Assembly: GCA_050015355.1 (NCBI GenBank)
Contig: JBEKBO010000034.1
Span: forward strand, 1-37,258
Direction: 5' to 3'
Source of the DNA: CAWBRT01 sp050015355
GTDB lineage: Bacteria; Acidobacteriota; Terriglobia; Terriglobales; Acidobacteriaceae
DNA length: 37,258 bases
The position numbers and the translations under genes are program-made. Under the pieces are notes generated by a model that worked only from the letters and a program-made list of their open reading frames with translations, was not told where the DNA came from and searched no databases. This document shows, in pieces, positions 1 through 6,378 of the stretch. Every line of letters begins with the position of its first letter. The stretch's first letter is position 1.

Positions 1-20
1 CAGAGTCCAGCGAAGTCGGC

Positions 21-1016
21 GTGATGGAAAGAACTCCGGGAGCCGAACCGTTAATTAGCGTTCAGCAACTGCGTCACGCTTACGACAACCGGGCCGCACT
101 GAATGGCGTGTCGTTCGAGGTCTATCCGGCGGAGATTTTCGGACTACTCGGGCCTAACGGCAGCGGAAAGACCACGATGTTCCGCATCCTCTCAACCCTG
201 ATGCTGCCTTCGGCTGGACATGCCAGCATCATGGGCCACGATGCGGCGACCGATCCCGCCGGAGTTCGCCGCCACATCGGCGTCGTCTTTCAGGCGCAAA
301 GCGTCGACGGCAAACTCTCGGCCGAAGAGAACCTGCGGCATATTGGGCATCTCTACGGATTGCGCGGCGCAGCGCTTAAGCAGCGCGCCAATGAGATGTT
401 GCGCCGCGTGGGCTTGGCGGACCGGGCAAAAGATCGTGTCGAGACATTTTCCGGCGGCATGCAGCGGCGCCTGGAACTCGCCAAGGGCCTGCTGCACCGG
501 CCATCGGTGCTGCTGCTCGACGAGCCGACGACGGGGCTCGATCCGGGGGCGCGGCGAGACTTGTGGCAGTACCTGCAGATTCTGCGCGATCAGGAGCGGG
601 TGACGATTATCGTGACCACGCACCTGATGGAAGAGGCCGAGCGCTGCGACCGGCTGGCAATTCTCAGTCATGGGAATCTGGTCGCACTGGGCACGCCGGC
701 CGAGTTGAAGCAGGAAATCGGCGGCGACGTGATTTTGCTGGACACCTCTGCCCCGGACGCGTTGGCTGCCCGCATCGGCGCGCGCTTCGCGCTGGCGACG
801 ACCGTGCTGGACAACCAGGTTCGCATTGAGCGCGAGGCAGGGCACCGCTTCGTTCCCGAAGTGGTGGAAGCTTTTCCCGGCGAGATCGCCGCCATTTCCG
901 TCAGCAAACCGACCCTGGAAGACGTGTTCATCCGCCGCACCGGCCATCGCTTCTGGAACGAAGACGAAGAGAATAAACAAGTCGAAGCGGCCAAGAAGGC
1001 CAAAAAGAAACACTAG
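21..1016 (+). CDS. ABC transporter ATP-binding protein (ABC-2 exporter type)
   Basis: Cytoplasmic ATPase subunit of an ABC exporter of the DrrA/CcmA/NodI kind. The nucleotide-binding domain is complete: Walker A GPNGSGKT at residues 44-51, Q-loop Gln at 91, signature SGGMQ at 144-148, Walker B LLLDEP at 164-169 and the H-loop His at 201. A C-terminal extension of about 90 residues (DUF4162-like position) ends in a lysine-rich tail. The start is uncertain: GTG at 21 and ATG at 24 are adjacent, no clear ribosome site is seen, and the frame is open to the window edge, so the true start may lie upstream. The permease gene follows after about 120 bases and is the obvious partner. The substrate cannot be read from sequence; drug, polysaccharide or cytochrome-biogenesis roles are all possible. 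Confidence 0.93.
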   Translation: MMERTPGAEPLISVQQLRHAYDNRAALNGVSFEVYPAEIFGLLGPNGSGKTTMFRILSTLMLPSAGHASIMGHDAATDPAGVRRHIGVVFQAQSVDGKLSAEENLRHIGHLYGLRGAALKQRANEMLRRVGLADRAKDRVETFSGGMQRRLELAKGLLHRPSVLLLDEPTTGLDPGARRDLWQYLQILRDQERVTIIVTTHLMEEAERCDRLAILSHGNLVALGTPAELKQEIGGDVILLDTSAPDALAARIGARFALATTVLDNQVRIEREAGHRFVPEVVEAFPGEIAAISVSKPTLEDVFIRRTGHRFWNEDEENKQVEAAKKAKKKH

Positions 1017-1050
1017 AGCAGTTTAGGAATTAGTGTATCCCGCGTTCACC

Positions 1051-1072
1051 GCCGGGCTGAAAAACGCCCGGC
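1051..1072. repeat. intergenic hairpin between ABC ATPase and permease
   Basis: A perfect 7-bp stem (GCCGGGC / GCCCGGC) encloses the 8-nt loop TGAAAAAC. No T-run follows on either strand, so it is not a convincing intrinsic terminator. It may lower or process the transcript between the two ABC genes. Confidence 0.4.
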
Positions 1073-1136
1073 TGCTTCGACGACTACAGCTTTCGCTAAA
1101 ATGGTCTAGCCAGTCCAGGGACCGAGGGGAGTAAAC

Positions 1137-1958
1137 GTGGCGACACAGACGACCGCCATTCCGGCGCACGCGAACGAATCCGCATCCTTCAGCCTGGTTC
1201 CAGCCCTTTCGCTGTGGCAACGCGAGGTCGTGCGCTTCTACCGCAACCTCAGCCGCGTGGTTGGCGTGATCGCCTCGCCGCTGCTGTTCTGGATCGTGAT
1301 CGGCTCCGGCTTCGGCACCTCGTTCCGCAATGGCGGATCGAGCCAGCACTACCTGGAATTCTTTTTTCCTGGCGCCCTCATCATGATCGTGTTGTTCACC
1401 TCGATCTTCGCCATGATGTCGCTCATTGAAGATCGCAACGAAGGCTTTCTGCTCTCCGTGCTGGTGGCGCCCGTTCACCGCTCCGTGATCGTGCTGGGAA
1501 AAGTCCTGGGCGGCGCCACGCTGGCGACTTTGCAGGGACTCATCTTCCTGGTATTTGCGCCCCTGGTGGGCGTCCACATCGGCATCGTGCAATTCCTGTT
1601 GGTGGCGCTTGATATCTTTCTGGTGGCGTTTTCGCTCACCGCGCTCGGCTTCGCGATTGCCTGGCCAATGGATTCCACATCCGGCTTCCACGCCATCATC
1701 AACCTGTTCCTGATTCCGCTCTGGCTGCTCTCCGGCTCGCTGTTTCCGCTGAGCGGAGCTTCCATCTGGATTCGCGTGCTGATGCGCATCAACCCCCTGA
1801 CGTATGGGACGGAGGCGCTGCGCGCCTTGCTTTTTCCCGGCACGGCTACGGATTTGTCGATCGGCATGAGCCTTGCGATTCTGGCCGTCTTCACCGCGGT
1901 CATGTTCGCGCTGGCCTTTTTCATGGCCAATCGGCGCACGACGAAGCCGGCAGCTTGA
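1137..1958 (+). CDS. ABC-2 type transporter permease
   Basis: Integral inner-membrane partner of the ATPase upstream. The 273-residue protein has a polar N-terminus (about 30 residues, containing LWQREVVRFYR just before the first helix) and six hydrophobic segments at roughly residues 40-60, 75-100, 120-150, 155-180, 190-215 and 240-262, the usual ABC-2 layout. The loop motif IEDRNEGFL between helices 2 and 3 is typical of the DrrB/NodJ branch. The start is GTG at 1137, supported by GAGGGGAG eight bases or so upstream. Together with the ATPase it makes a simple two-gene exporter. The DUF420 gene lies about 230 bases further on the same strand. Confidence 0.92.
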   Translation: MATQTTAIPAHANESASFSLVPALSLWQREVVRFYRNLSRVVGVIASPLLFWIVIGSGFGTSFRNGGSSQHYLEFFFPGALIMIVLFTSIFAMMSLIEDRNEGFLLSVLVAPVHRSVIVLGKVLGGATLATLQGLIFLVFAPLVGVHIGIVQFLLVALDIFLVAFSLTALGFAIAWPMDSTSGFHAIINLFLIPLWLLSGSLFPLSGASIWIRVLMRINPLTYGTEALRALLFPGTATDLSIGMSLAILAVFTAVMFALAFFMANRRTTKPAA

Positions 1959-1962
1959 GCCG

Positions 1963-1988
1963 TTTTGCGGGCGTCGTGGGGTCCCCGG
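1963..1988. repeat. partial GGGGACCCCG-family hairpin, reverse orientation
   Basis: Just after the permease stop, GCGGGCGTCGTGGGGTCCCC is the reverse of the GGGGACCCC-ACGACGC block seen in the hairpin at 6283-6343. Only one arm is clear here, so this is probably a decayed member of the family. Confidence 0.4.
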
Positions 1989-2031
1989 AAAGTCAGATTT
2001 CAGGCTTTCTGGGGTGCTCTGAGCCCGCAGG

Positions 2032-2060
2032 CGAAATCCTGAGCGTAGCGAAGGATCTTG
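2032..2060. repeat. dispersed short repeat, copy 1
   Basis: A 29-base block beginning CGAAATCCTGAGCGTAGCG and ending AAGGATCTTG. The copy at 26717-26745 in this window differs at three bases. It lies in the spacer upstream of the DUF420 gene; function unknown. Confidence 0.5.
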
Positions 2061-2191
2061 TCGGCGGCGCGAGGTCCGGGAAGCGGGGCCGAGTCTGATT
2101 TGGTATCTTAGGTTCGGCGGGCGAGGTTCGGCGGAAGTTAAAGATTCTCTGACCGTGGCTGGTACCATGCCATTTCATCTGGCGACTGACA

Positions 2192-2617
2192 ATGCAAGCT
2201 GAATTGAGTTCACTTCCCGCGCTGAATGCTTTGCTCAATGGCACCAGCGCCGTTCTGTTGCTGACAGGGTATAACCTCATTCGGCGCGGACGGATGCAGG
2301 CGCACAGGCTGATGATGCTCGCCGCGCTCTGTACCTCGGCGGCTTTCCTCGCTTCCTACCTCTACTATCACGCCCACGTCGGAAGCGTTCACTTCCAGGG
2401 ACACGGCTGGTCGCGCCCGCTGTATTTTGCCATCCTGGTGAGCCATACGATCCTGGCCGTCGTCATCGTGCCGCTGGTGCTGGTCGCGCTCTCTCGCGCC
2501 CTGCGGGCCCGCTACGCCCTGCACAAGGCGATTGCGCGCTGGACTTTCCCGCTCTGGATGTACGTCAGCGTTACCGGCGTCGTCATCTACCTCATGCTGT
2601 ATAAGCTGTTCGTGTAG
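2192..2617 (+). CDS. DUF420 family membrane protein
   Basis: A 141-residue membrane protein with four hydrophobic segments (about residues 10-25, 38-60, 72-98 and 115-138). Motifs match DUF420/YozB-like proteins: LPALNALLNG near the N-terminus, GYNLIRRGR with a following HRLMM, YLYYH, YFAILVSHTILA with conserved His, and ARWTFPLWMYVSVTGV near the C-terminus. Members of this family are often found beside SCO1 and haem-copper oxidase genes, and some are implicated in oxidase assembly; the conserved histidines fit a metal or haem role, but that is inference. The start is ATG at 2192 without a strong ribosome site. An insertion element begins 41 bases after the stop. Confidence 0.85.
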   Translation: MQAELSSLPALNALLNGTSAVLLLTGYNLIRRGRMQAHRLMMLAALCTSAAFLASYLYYHAHVGSVHFQGHGWSRPLYFAILVSHTILAVVIVPLVLVALSRALRARYALHKAIARWTFPLWMYVSVTGVVIYLMLYKLFV

Positions 2618-2650
2618 AACGAGAACCTTCGAAAGCTCCCCCCCTTTGGT

Positions 2651-2658
2651 TTTCCTTG
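2651..2658. repeat. target site duplication (left) of IS1-like element
   Basis: TTTCCTTG directly precedes the left terminal inverted repeat and is repeated exactly at 4947-4954 on the other side of the element. An 8-bp duplication fits IS1-family transposition (about 8-10 bp). The exact match suggests a recent insertion. Confidence 0.9.
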
Positions 2659-2675
2659 GGTAGTGTCCTAATTTG
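2659..2675 (+). repeat. left terminal inverted repeat of IS1-like element
   Basis: GGTAGTGTCCTAATTTG; it pairs with the right end, with one difference (A/G at position 4). Confidence 0.9.
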
Positions 2676-2681
2676 AAATCC

Positions 2682-2909
2682 TCAGCTTTGGATTGCGGCA
2701 TTCAGCGTGCTCCTGATCCATTCGGAAACCGTCTGCTTTTTCGTCTTGGCGGTCGCTTCGATTGACCGCAACTCGTCGGAAGTAACTCGGATACGCAAGG
2801 TTCCCACCTTGGCGCTCCCCTTCGGAAGTGGTGGCCGTCCCGCTTTGCTAGTTTTCTTCTGTTGGCTCAAGGCTTCTAAACTCCTGAACAATGGCTGCTC
2901 TGACTGCAT
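2682..2909 (-). CDS. small ribbon-helix-helix-like protein inside the IS element
   Basis: A 75-residue protein. A basic leader (GRPPLPKGSAKVG, about residues 24-36) precedes LRIRVTSDELRSIEATAKTK and then TVSEWIRSTLNAA, the strand-helix-helix pattern of CopG/Arc/MobC-type DNA-binding proteins. Such proteins dimerise and bind operators or relaxosome sites. It is the last gene of the minus-strand transposase operon and overlaps the preceding small gene by 62 bases from its ATG; an in-frame TTG at about residue 14, ten bases after an AGGAG, would give a shorter overlap. It may repress the transposase promoter, which has a long inverted repeat; this is inference. Confidence 0.65.
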   Translation of the reverse strand: MQSEQPLFRSLEALSQQKKTSKAGRPPLPKGSAKVGTLRIRVTSDELRSIEATAKTKKQTVSEWIRSTLNAAIQS

Positions 2910-3162
2910 GTACCGCTGATGTCACAGGACCGATATGCAGGACCGTGACGTGGTGTTTAGGGTTTCGGGGATCACCTGTCTCATTCGACCATGCGTAAAC
3001 CCTTGAGGCTTTTGGATGGTCGTGCAGGTCAAAGACTTCCACTATCCCCTCCCAGACTGTCTGGCTATTGAAAACCTCTTTGATGGGCACACTTTCAACG
3101 TGTTCGGCTTCCACGCCGTGCAACTTGCGAATCACGTCTCTAAGTTCGTCTATCGAGTTCAC
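2848..3162 (-). CDS. conserved hypothetical protein coupled to the IS transposase
   Basis: A 104-residue soluble protein of unknown function. It begins with an amphipathic helix (SIDELRDVIRKLHGVEAEHV), then VPIKEVFNSQTVWEGIVEVF and DLHDHPKASRVYAWS. The start chosen is GTG at 3162, which overlaps the transposase TGA in a GTGA arrangement and so suggests translational coupling; a longer reading from 3195 would overlap the transposase by 37 bases. It has no signal peptide or membrane segment and no recognised catalytic motif. Its position between transposase and ribbon-helix-helix protein suggests it belongs to the mobile element, either as an accessory transposition factor or as part of a two-gene cargo. 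Confidence 0.65.
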   Translation of the reverse strand: MNSIDELRDVIRKLHGVEAEHVESVPIKEVFNSQTVWEGIVEVFDLHDHPKASRVYAWSNETGDPRNPKHHVTVLHIGPVTSAVHAVRAAIVQEFRSLEPTEEN

Positions 3163-3980
3163 GCCGTGGCCTCTACCAAATCTCCCACACTCCAAAATCC
3201 TCGCTCAACCCCGGCTGCCATCGCGGGAGTGCAACGGATAGTGCTGTGCCGCTTCACAAAGTTGTAATAAGCGAAGTGCAAGCCAACCGCAGCCTCAAAG
3301 TTCTCGCGTTTCTTACTGAATGCCAGCGTCAGGCGGGTCAGACGGCGCATGTGCAAGCGGGTAGTCGCATTCAACCGTTCGATGTAACTGGTTGAAATCA
3401 GGTCTTGAGCCGGATTCCCGACAATTACCTTCTTCTCAGAGGAAACAAACTCGGGGGCGCTATAGCGGCGATTGTCGCTCGCCTCTTCGTGGCCGTAGGA
3501 CTTGATGATCTGGGCATAATCTACGTCTGAACCGAAAGACTTCTCTATTGCTTCCACGTAAGCCCTGAGGGCATCTGTCGAAATCTGAACCCTCGTTTTC
3601 ATCCGGCTTGCTACGTCTTGCACAAAGGCGTTTGCCGTGGCCGCATCGCGGTTTCCAACCTTGAAAGCGGGAACCAACTTCGTCTCGGCATCAATAACGC
3701 AGAACGTCCAAACATTGCCAACCTGCATCTCACCAGGACGGACGTTGCGATCTTTCTTCCCGACAAAGCCCCAAATCTCGTCCATCTCCAATCGGTTACA
3801 GGGCAAATCGCGCATCTTGGCGTCCATTAGGGCCGTGCATCCTTGGCCGACTTTGACGCCAAGCCGCATGATCGTATCGCGGTGAACGCCCGTGATGCGC
3901 TCGATTGAACGGATGCTGGAACCCTCTGCCAGTGCGCCGATTACCGCTATTTTCTTGTCAGTCGGGAGGATGTTTGCCAT
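3159..3980 (-). CDS. IS1-like DDE transposase
   Basis: A 273-residue transposase that mobilises the surrounding element. The N-terminus holds a helix-turn-helix (KKIAVIGALAEGSSIRSIER plus TGVHRDTI, residues 9-37). The catalytic triad is visible as D67 in LEMDEIWGF, D136 in ISTDALRAY and E201 in SYIERLNATTR. The start at ATG 3980 is preferred over 4049 because AAGGAGAA lies at the right distance upstream and a good promoter lies beyond it; the longer frame would run into that promoter. There is no frameshift or internal stop, unlike classical IS1 which needs frameshifting. The next gene starts within its stop codon. Confidence 0.9.
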   Translation of the reverse strand: MANILPTDKKIAVIGALAEGSSIRSIERITGVHRDTIMRLGVKVGQGCTALMDAKMRDLPCNRLEMDEIWGFVGKKDRNVRPGEMQVGNVWTFCVIDAETKLVPAFKVGNRDAATANAFVQDVASRMKTRVQISTDALRAYVEAIEKSFGSDVDYAQIIKSYGHEEASDNRRYSAPEFVSSEKKVIVGNPAQDLISTSYIERLNATTRLHMRRLTRLTLAFSKKRENFEAAVGLHFAYYNFVKRHSTIRCTPAMAAGVERGFWSVGDLVEATA

Positions 3981-4002
3981 TGCCGTTCTCCTTACTTGAA
4001 TT

Positions 4003-4048
4003 ACTGTACCCCGATAATTGGTGCTTGTCAAGAAGTATCTGGGGTACA
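4003..4048 (-). promoter_or_regulatory. transposase promoter with inverted-repeat operator
   Basis: On the minus strand, TTGACA (4026-4031) and TACAGT (4003-4008) are separated by exactly 17 bases, a near-consensus sigma-70-type promoter 23 bases upstream of the transposase start. Inverted arms TGTACCCC-GATA (4005-4016) and TATC-T-GGGGTACA (4036-4048) bracket it, one overlapping the -10 element and the other upstream of the -35. This looks like an autoregulatory operator; the ribbon-helix-helix protein of the same operon is a candidate ligand. Confidence 0.6.
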
Positions 4049-4235
4049 ATTATTATTTGGGTGGCATTGTCAGCCTGTCTATGAGGTTCCAACCAGACAG
4101 AGCAGTAAGAAGACACCCCAAAATGAAGCAAATAATGCCTCTAGTAAAGAGGTGGGCATACACCATACAGTAAAGCCCATAATAAATTCCGGCCCACCCG
4201 GCAACTGCAACCCCAATGTAGAGGGGGAAGAACCA

Positions 4236-4859
4236 ATGACCTGCTACGAAAAGCTGAGCCTCATTATTACCGCTACGGGCGTAGCTGCTGCTATAGGGGT
4301 CTTGATTGTATATGGCTTCCAGTTGAGAGCCATGCGGGAAAGCGTAACCGCCGCCAAGCAGGCGGCTGATGCGGTTATGGCCGGACAGCGGGCCTTCGTC
4401 GCCACCACTGCCTATTGGGCGCTTGATGAATCCCATCCACCCAATGCCCGTTTTGGAGTCATCTTGCGCAATGTGGGCAATCTTCCAACCGTTAAACTGC
4501 GGAATTATATTGATTTTAGGATAGTTGAGGGAGAATTGCCCGAGCAGTTCTTGTTCCCCGATGACGTGGCCCCATTGACGAGTGGGGCTATGCTCGTTCC
4601 GAAAGATCAAATGTTCGGCCCTCACATTCCCAAAGAGGAACTTATCAGTAGCGCCGATCTGGCGGCTATTCAGCGAGGAGCCAAAAATCTGTACTTCTTC
4701 GGCTGGGTGAAGTATTTTGATGGATTTGCCGGAACCCCCGAGAGGATTACTAAATTCTGCTACAGGCTCCATGTCACCGGAGAACCCAAGCAGCCATTCA
4801 CGTTCATTCCACATAGTCGCCACAATTGTGCCGACGATGGATGCAAAGACGATAAATAA
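4236..4859 (+). CDS. membrane-anchored hypothetical protein, IS passenger gene
   Basis: A 207-residue protein with one N-terminal membrane helix (about residues 7-28, LSLIITATGVAAAIGVLIVY) followed by a short helix rich in Ala, Glu and Gln (FQLRAMRESVTAAKQAADAV) and a beta-rich domain starting AFVATTAYW. This layout recurs in many uncharacterised bacterial proteins, with the soluble part probably facing the cytoplasm or periplasm. The start ATG 4236 has GAGGGGGAAG just upstream; the frame is open to 3996 but that part overlaps the transposase promoter and looks non-coding. It is divergent from the transposase and inside the inverted repeats, so it is carried as cargo. No function is known to me. 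Confidence 0.75.
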   Translation: MTCYEKLSLIITATGVAAAIGVLIVYGFQLRAMRESVTAAKQAADAVMAGQRAFVATTAYWALDESHPPNARFGVILRNVGNLPTVKLRNYIDFRIVEGELPEQFLFPDDVAPLTSGAMLVPKDQMFGPHIPKEELISSADLAAIQRGAKNLYFFGWVKYFDGFAGTPERITKFCYRLHVTGEPKQPFTFIPHSRHNCADDGCKDDK

Positions 4860-4929
4860 GATTGCAGCCAAATTAGCGAAACCACGCTGCTGATTTTTGG
4901 GTGGATGCGAGGCTGTTGGGGTGTCTTGG

Positions 4930-4946
4930 CAAATTAGGACACCACC
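4930..4946 (-). repeat. right terminal inverted repeat of IS1-like element
   Basis: CAAATTAGGACACCACC, reverse complement GGTGGTGTCCTAATTTG; it matches the left end at 16 of 17 positions. Confidence 0.9.
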
Positions 4947-4954
4947 TTTCCTTG
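4947..4954. repeat. target site duplication (right) of IS1-like element
   Basis: TTTCCTTG, identical to 2651-2658. Its junction with the following AAACC restores the presumed empty site. It lies about 60 bases upstream of ssb, so the insertion may separate ssb from its original upstream control sequences. Confidence 0.9.
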
Positions 4955-5012
4955 AAACCTTTTGCTTTGCTGCTAAACTTGAGCATTCAACTGCAAACCG
5001 AGGAATCAGCGC

Positions 5013-5510
5013 ATGGCAAAGAGCGTCAATAAAGTCATTCTAATCGGCAATCTCGGCAAGGATCCCGAGGTGAAGTACACGCCCCAGGGCACGGCGGTGG
5101 CGAAGTTCTCGCTGGCAACGAATGAGCGCTTCAAGGACAAGCAGGGCGAATGGCAGGACCGCACCGAGTGGCACAACATTACCTGCTGGGCTCGGCTGGC
5201 GGAGATCGCCGGCGAGTACCTGAAGAAGGGGCGCACGGTCTACATCGAGGGCAGTCTCCGTACCGACTCATGGGATGACAAGCAGACCGGCCAGAAGAAG
5301 TATATGACGAACATCGTGGCCAATGACCTGGTGCTGCTCGGCGGCGGACGCGGTGAAGGCGGCGGAGGCGGCGGAGGCGAGGAGGGCGGCCACTCCGGTG
5401 GACGCTCACGCGGCGCCGCGACCGGCAACGACTTCGATCAGCGCGAGCCCGCCGGCGCGAAGAACACAGAGAAGAGCACCGAGATCACCGACGACGATAT
5501 TCCGTTCTGA
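5013..5510 (+). CDS. ssb: single-stranded DNA-binding protein
   Basis: Binds single-stranded DNA during replication, repair and recombination and recruits partner proteins. The OB fold covers about residues 1-105, opening with SVNKVILIGNLGKDPEVKY and including DRTEWHNITCWARLAEIAGEYLKKG and VYIEGSLRTDSW. A glycine-rich linker (about residues 110-135, with a run of GGGEEGG) leads to the acidic tip DDDIPF, the partner-docking peptide. At 165 residues it is of normal length. GAGGAA about 10 bases upstream supports ATG 5013. The IS element ends only 66 bases upstream, so its native promoter may be displaced. Two hairpin repeats follow the stop. Confidence 0.97.
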   Translation: MAKSVNKVILIGNLGKDPEVKYTPQGTAVAKFSLATNERFKDKQGEWQDRTEWHNITCWARLAEIAGEYLKKGRTVYIEGSLRTDSWDDKQTGQKKYMTNIVANDLVLLGGGRGEGGGGGGGEEGGHSGGRSRGAATGNDFDQREPAGAKNTEKSTEITDDDIPF

Positions 5511-5519
5511 AAGCGCGGT

Positions 5520-5552
5520 GGCCCATATCTGCTTCTGTTGCAGATGTGGGGC
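5520..5552. repeat. type-1 hairpin, locus 1 (downstream of ssb)
   Basis: GCCCATATCTGC, a short loop, then GCAGATGTGGGGC form a long stem with one G-T type pair. It starts 10 bases after the ssb stop and may act as a 3' end or terminator-like structure. Related copies are at 12354, 21818 and 26867. Confidence 0.65.
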
Positions 5553-5586
5553 AGTTTAACCCTTAGAGCAGAACCCTCTGCAAAAT

Positions 5587-5620
5587 CCCCACATTCGCCA
5601 AAAAACGGCGGATGTGGGCC
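5587..5620. repeat. type-2 hairpin, locus 1
   Basis: CCCCACATTCGCC, loop AAAAAAC, GGCGGATGTGGG. It belongs to the CCCCA-stem-CAAAA-stem-TGGGG family and pairs with the type-1 hairpin 35 bases away. Confidence 0.65.
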
Positions 5621-5669
5621 ACTAACGAGTTTGACCAACCCCGTGATCCCCTTTGCCCTGCGACGTTTG

Positions 5670-6128
5670 TCATGCCGCCGGGAGGCGCTGGCGAATCTCG
5701 TCCATCGAAAGGTTTTCCTTGCGGGTGGCGACGTACCAGGTATGGCCAAATGGATCGACAAGGCTTCCGTTGCGGTCGCCGTAGAACTGGTCTTTGACCG
5801 CCATGGTTGCGGTTGCACCCGCGGTGATGGCCCGGTTGAAAGTCTGGTCCACATCTTCGACATATAGATATAGGCCGCAGGGAGAGCCGCCCAGAGACTT
5901 CGGGCCGCGGGTCCCGTGCTGCGGCGCCTCATCGCCCAGCATGATTATGGAATCGCCGATCTTGATTTCGGCATGGGCGATTTTGCCGTCCGGCATCTCC
6001 ATGCGCTCCACCTCCGTCGCGCCGAAGGCCTGTTTGTAGAACTCGATTGCCTTGGCGGCGCCTTTCACGATGAGATATGGCGTTGCCGTATGGTAGCCAT
6101 CGGGCACTGGTTTCACCTTGTCTGCCAT
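5670..6128 (-). CDS. VOC superfamily protein (glyoxalase/PhnB-like)
   Basis: A 152-residue protein of the vicinal-oxygen-chelate fold. Typical elements are ATPYLIVKGAAKAIEFYKQA near the N-terminus, MEMPDGKIAHAEIKIGDS, and RNGSLVDPFGHTWYVATRKE near the C-terminus, the pattern of PhnB-like proteins. The family includes lyases, dioxygenases and drug-binding proteins, and the substrate cannot be deduced here. AAGGAGAG precedes ATG 6128 by six bases, making the start secure. It is a single gene, convergent with ssb, with hairpin repeats between them. Isocitrate dehydrogenase lies upstream on the same strand across a 247-base spacer. Confidence 0.88.
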   Translation of the reverse strand: MADKVKPVPDGYHTATPYLIVKGAAKAIEFYKQAFGATEVERMEMPDGKIAHAEIKIGDSIIMLGDEAPQHGTRGPKSLGGSPCGLYLYVEDVDQTFNRAITAGATATMAVKDQFYGDRNGSLVDPFGHTWYVATRKENLSMDEIRQRLPAA

Positions 6129-6282
6129 AGAGACTCTCCTTGCTTCGACGCTGCGATTTTCGCTCGTGCGACAACTTAGATGCGGACCTCATGCGGAGGT
6201 TCGCGCTGGCGGGGGGGTAAAACGCGAGCTGCCGTCCGAATCGTCCGAGCGGACTTAAGAAGCTGAGATGCTGGAGGCGGCT

Positions 6283-6343
6283 GCGGCTTCCACCCCACGA
6301 CGCGCAAAAACGGCGCATCGTGGGGACCCCGGACTGAAGCCGC
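6283..6343. repeat. GGGGACCCCG-family hairpin, long form
   Basis: Nested stem: outer GCGGCTTC (6283-6290) with GAAGCCGC (6336-6343), inner CCCCACGACGCGC (6293-6305) with GCGCATCGTGGGG (6313-6325), loop around AAAAACG, then ACCCCGG. It lies between the isocitrate dehydrogenase stop and the VOC gene on the same strand and may separate their transcripts. Confidence 0.65.
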
Positions 6344-6361
6344 GCCCCTTCAAAAAATCAT

Positions 6362-6378
6362 TTATGAAACAGGCTCTA
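6362..6378. repeat. 17-base shared motif, copy 1
   Basis: TTATGAAACAGGCTCTA is repeated exactly at 25114-25130. Here the last three bases are the complement of the isocitrate dehydrogenase stop codon. Purpose unknown. Confidence 0.45.

Larger units (their letters stand above)
2659..4946. mobile_element. complete IS1-like insertion element with passenger genes (2288 bp)
   Basis: The left end GGTAGTGTCCTAATTTG (2659-2675) and the right end CAAATTAGGACACCACC (4930-4946) are inverted repeats matching at 16 of 17 positions. Both sides carry the 8-bp duplication TTTCCTTG. Inside are a DDE transposase, two small downstream genes on the same strand, and a divergent gene for a membrane-anchored protein. 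The GGT end, the duplication length and the transposase type all fit the IS1 family, although the element is about three times the size of classical IS1. Both termini and the transposase appear intact, so the element may still be mobile. The joined flanks give a continuous empty-site sequence. Confidence 0.9.

Noticed and set aside
1023..2168. Long minus-strand open frame opposite the ABC permease
   Set aside because: Its product is rich in Arg, Gln, Glu and His with no domain; the plus strand clearly encodes the permease. It is antisense to a GC-rich gene.
4053..4871. 272-codon minus-strand frame opposite the IS passenger gene
   Set aside because: The plus-strand gene has a better start with ribosome site and a recognisable layout. 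Only the 3' tail of this frame (4053-4250) is kept as a low-interest observation.
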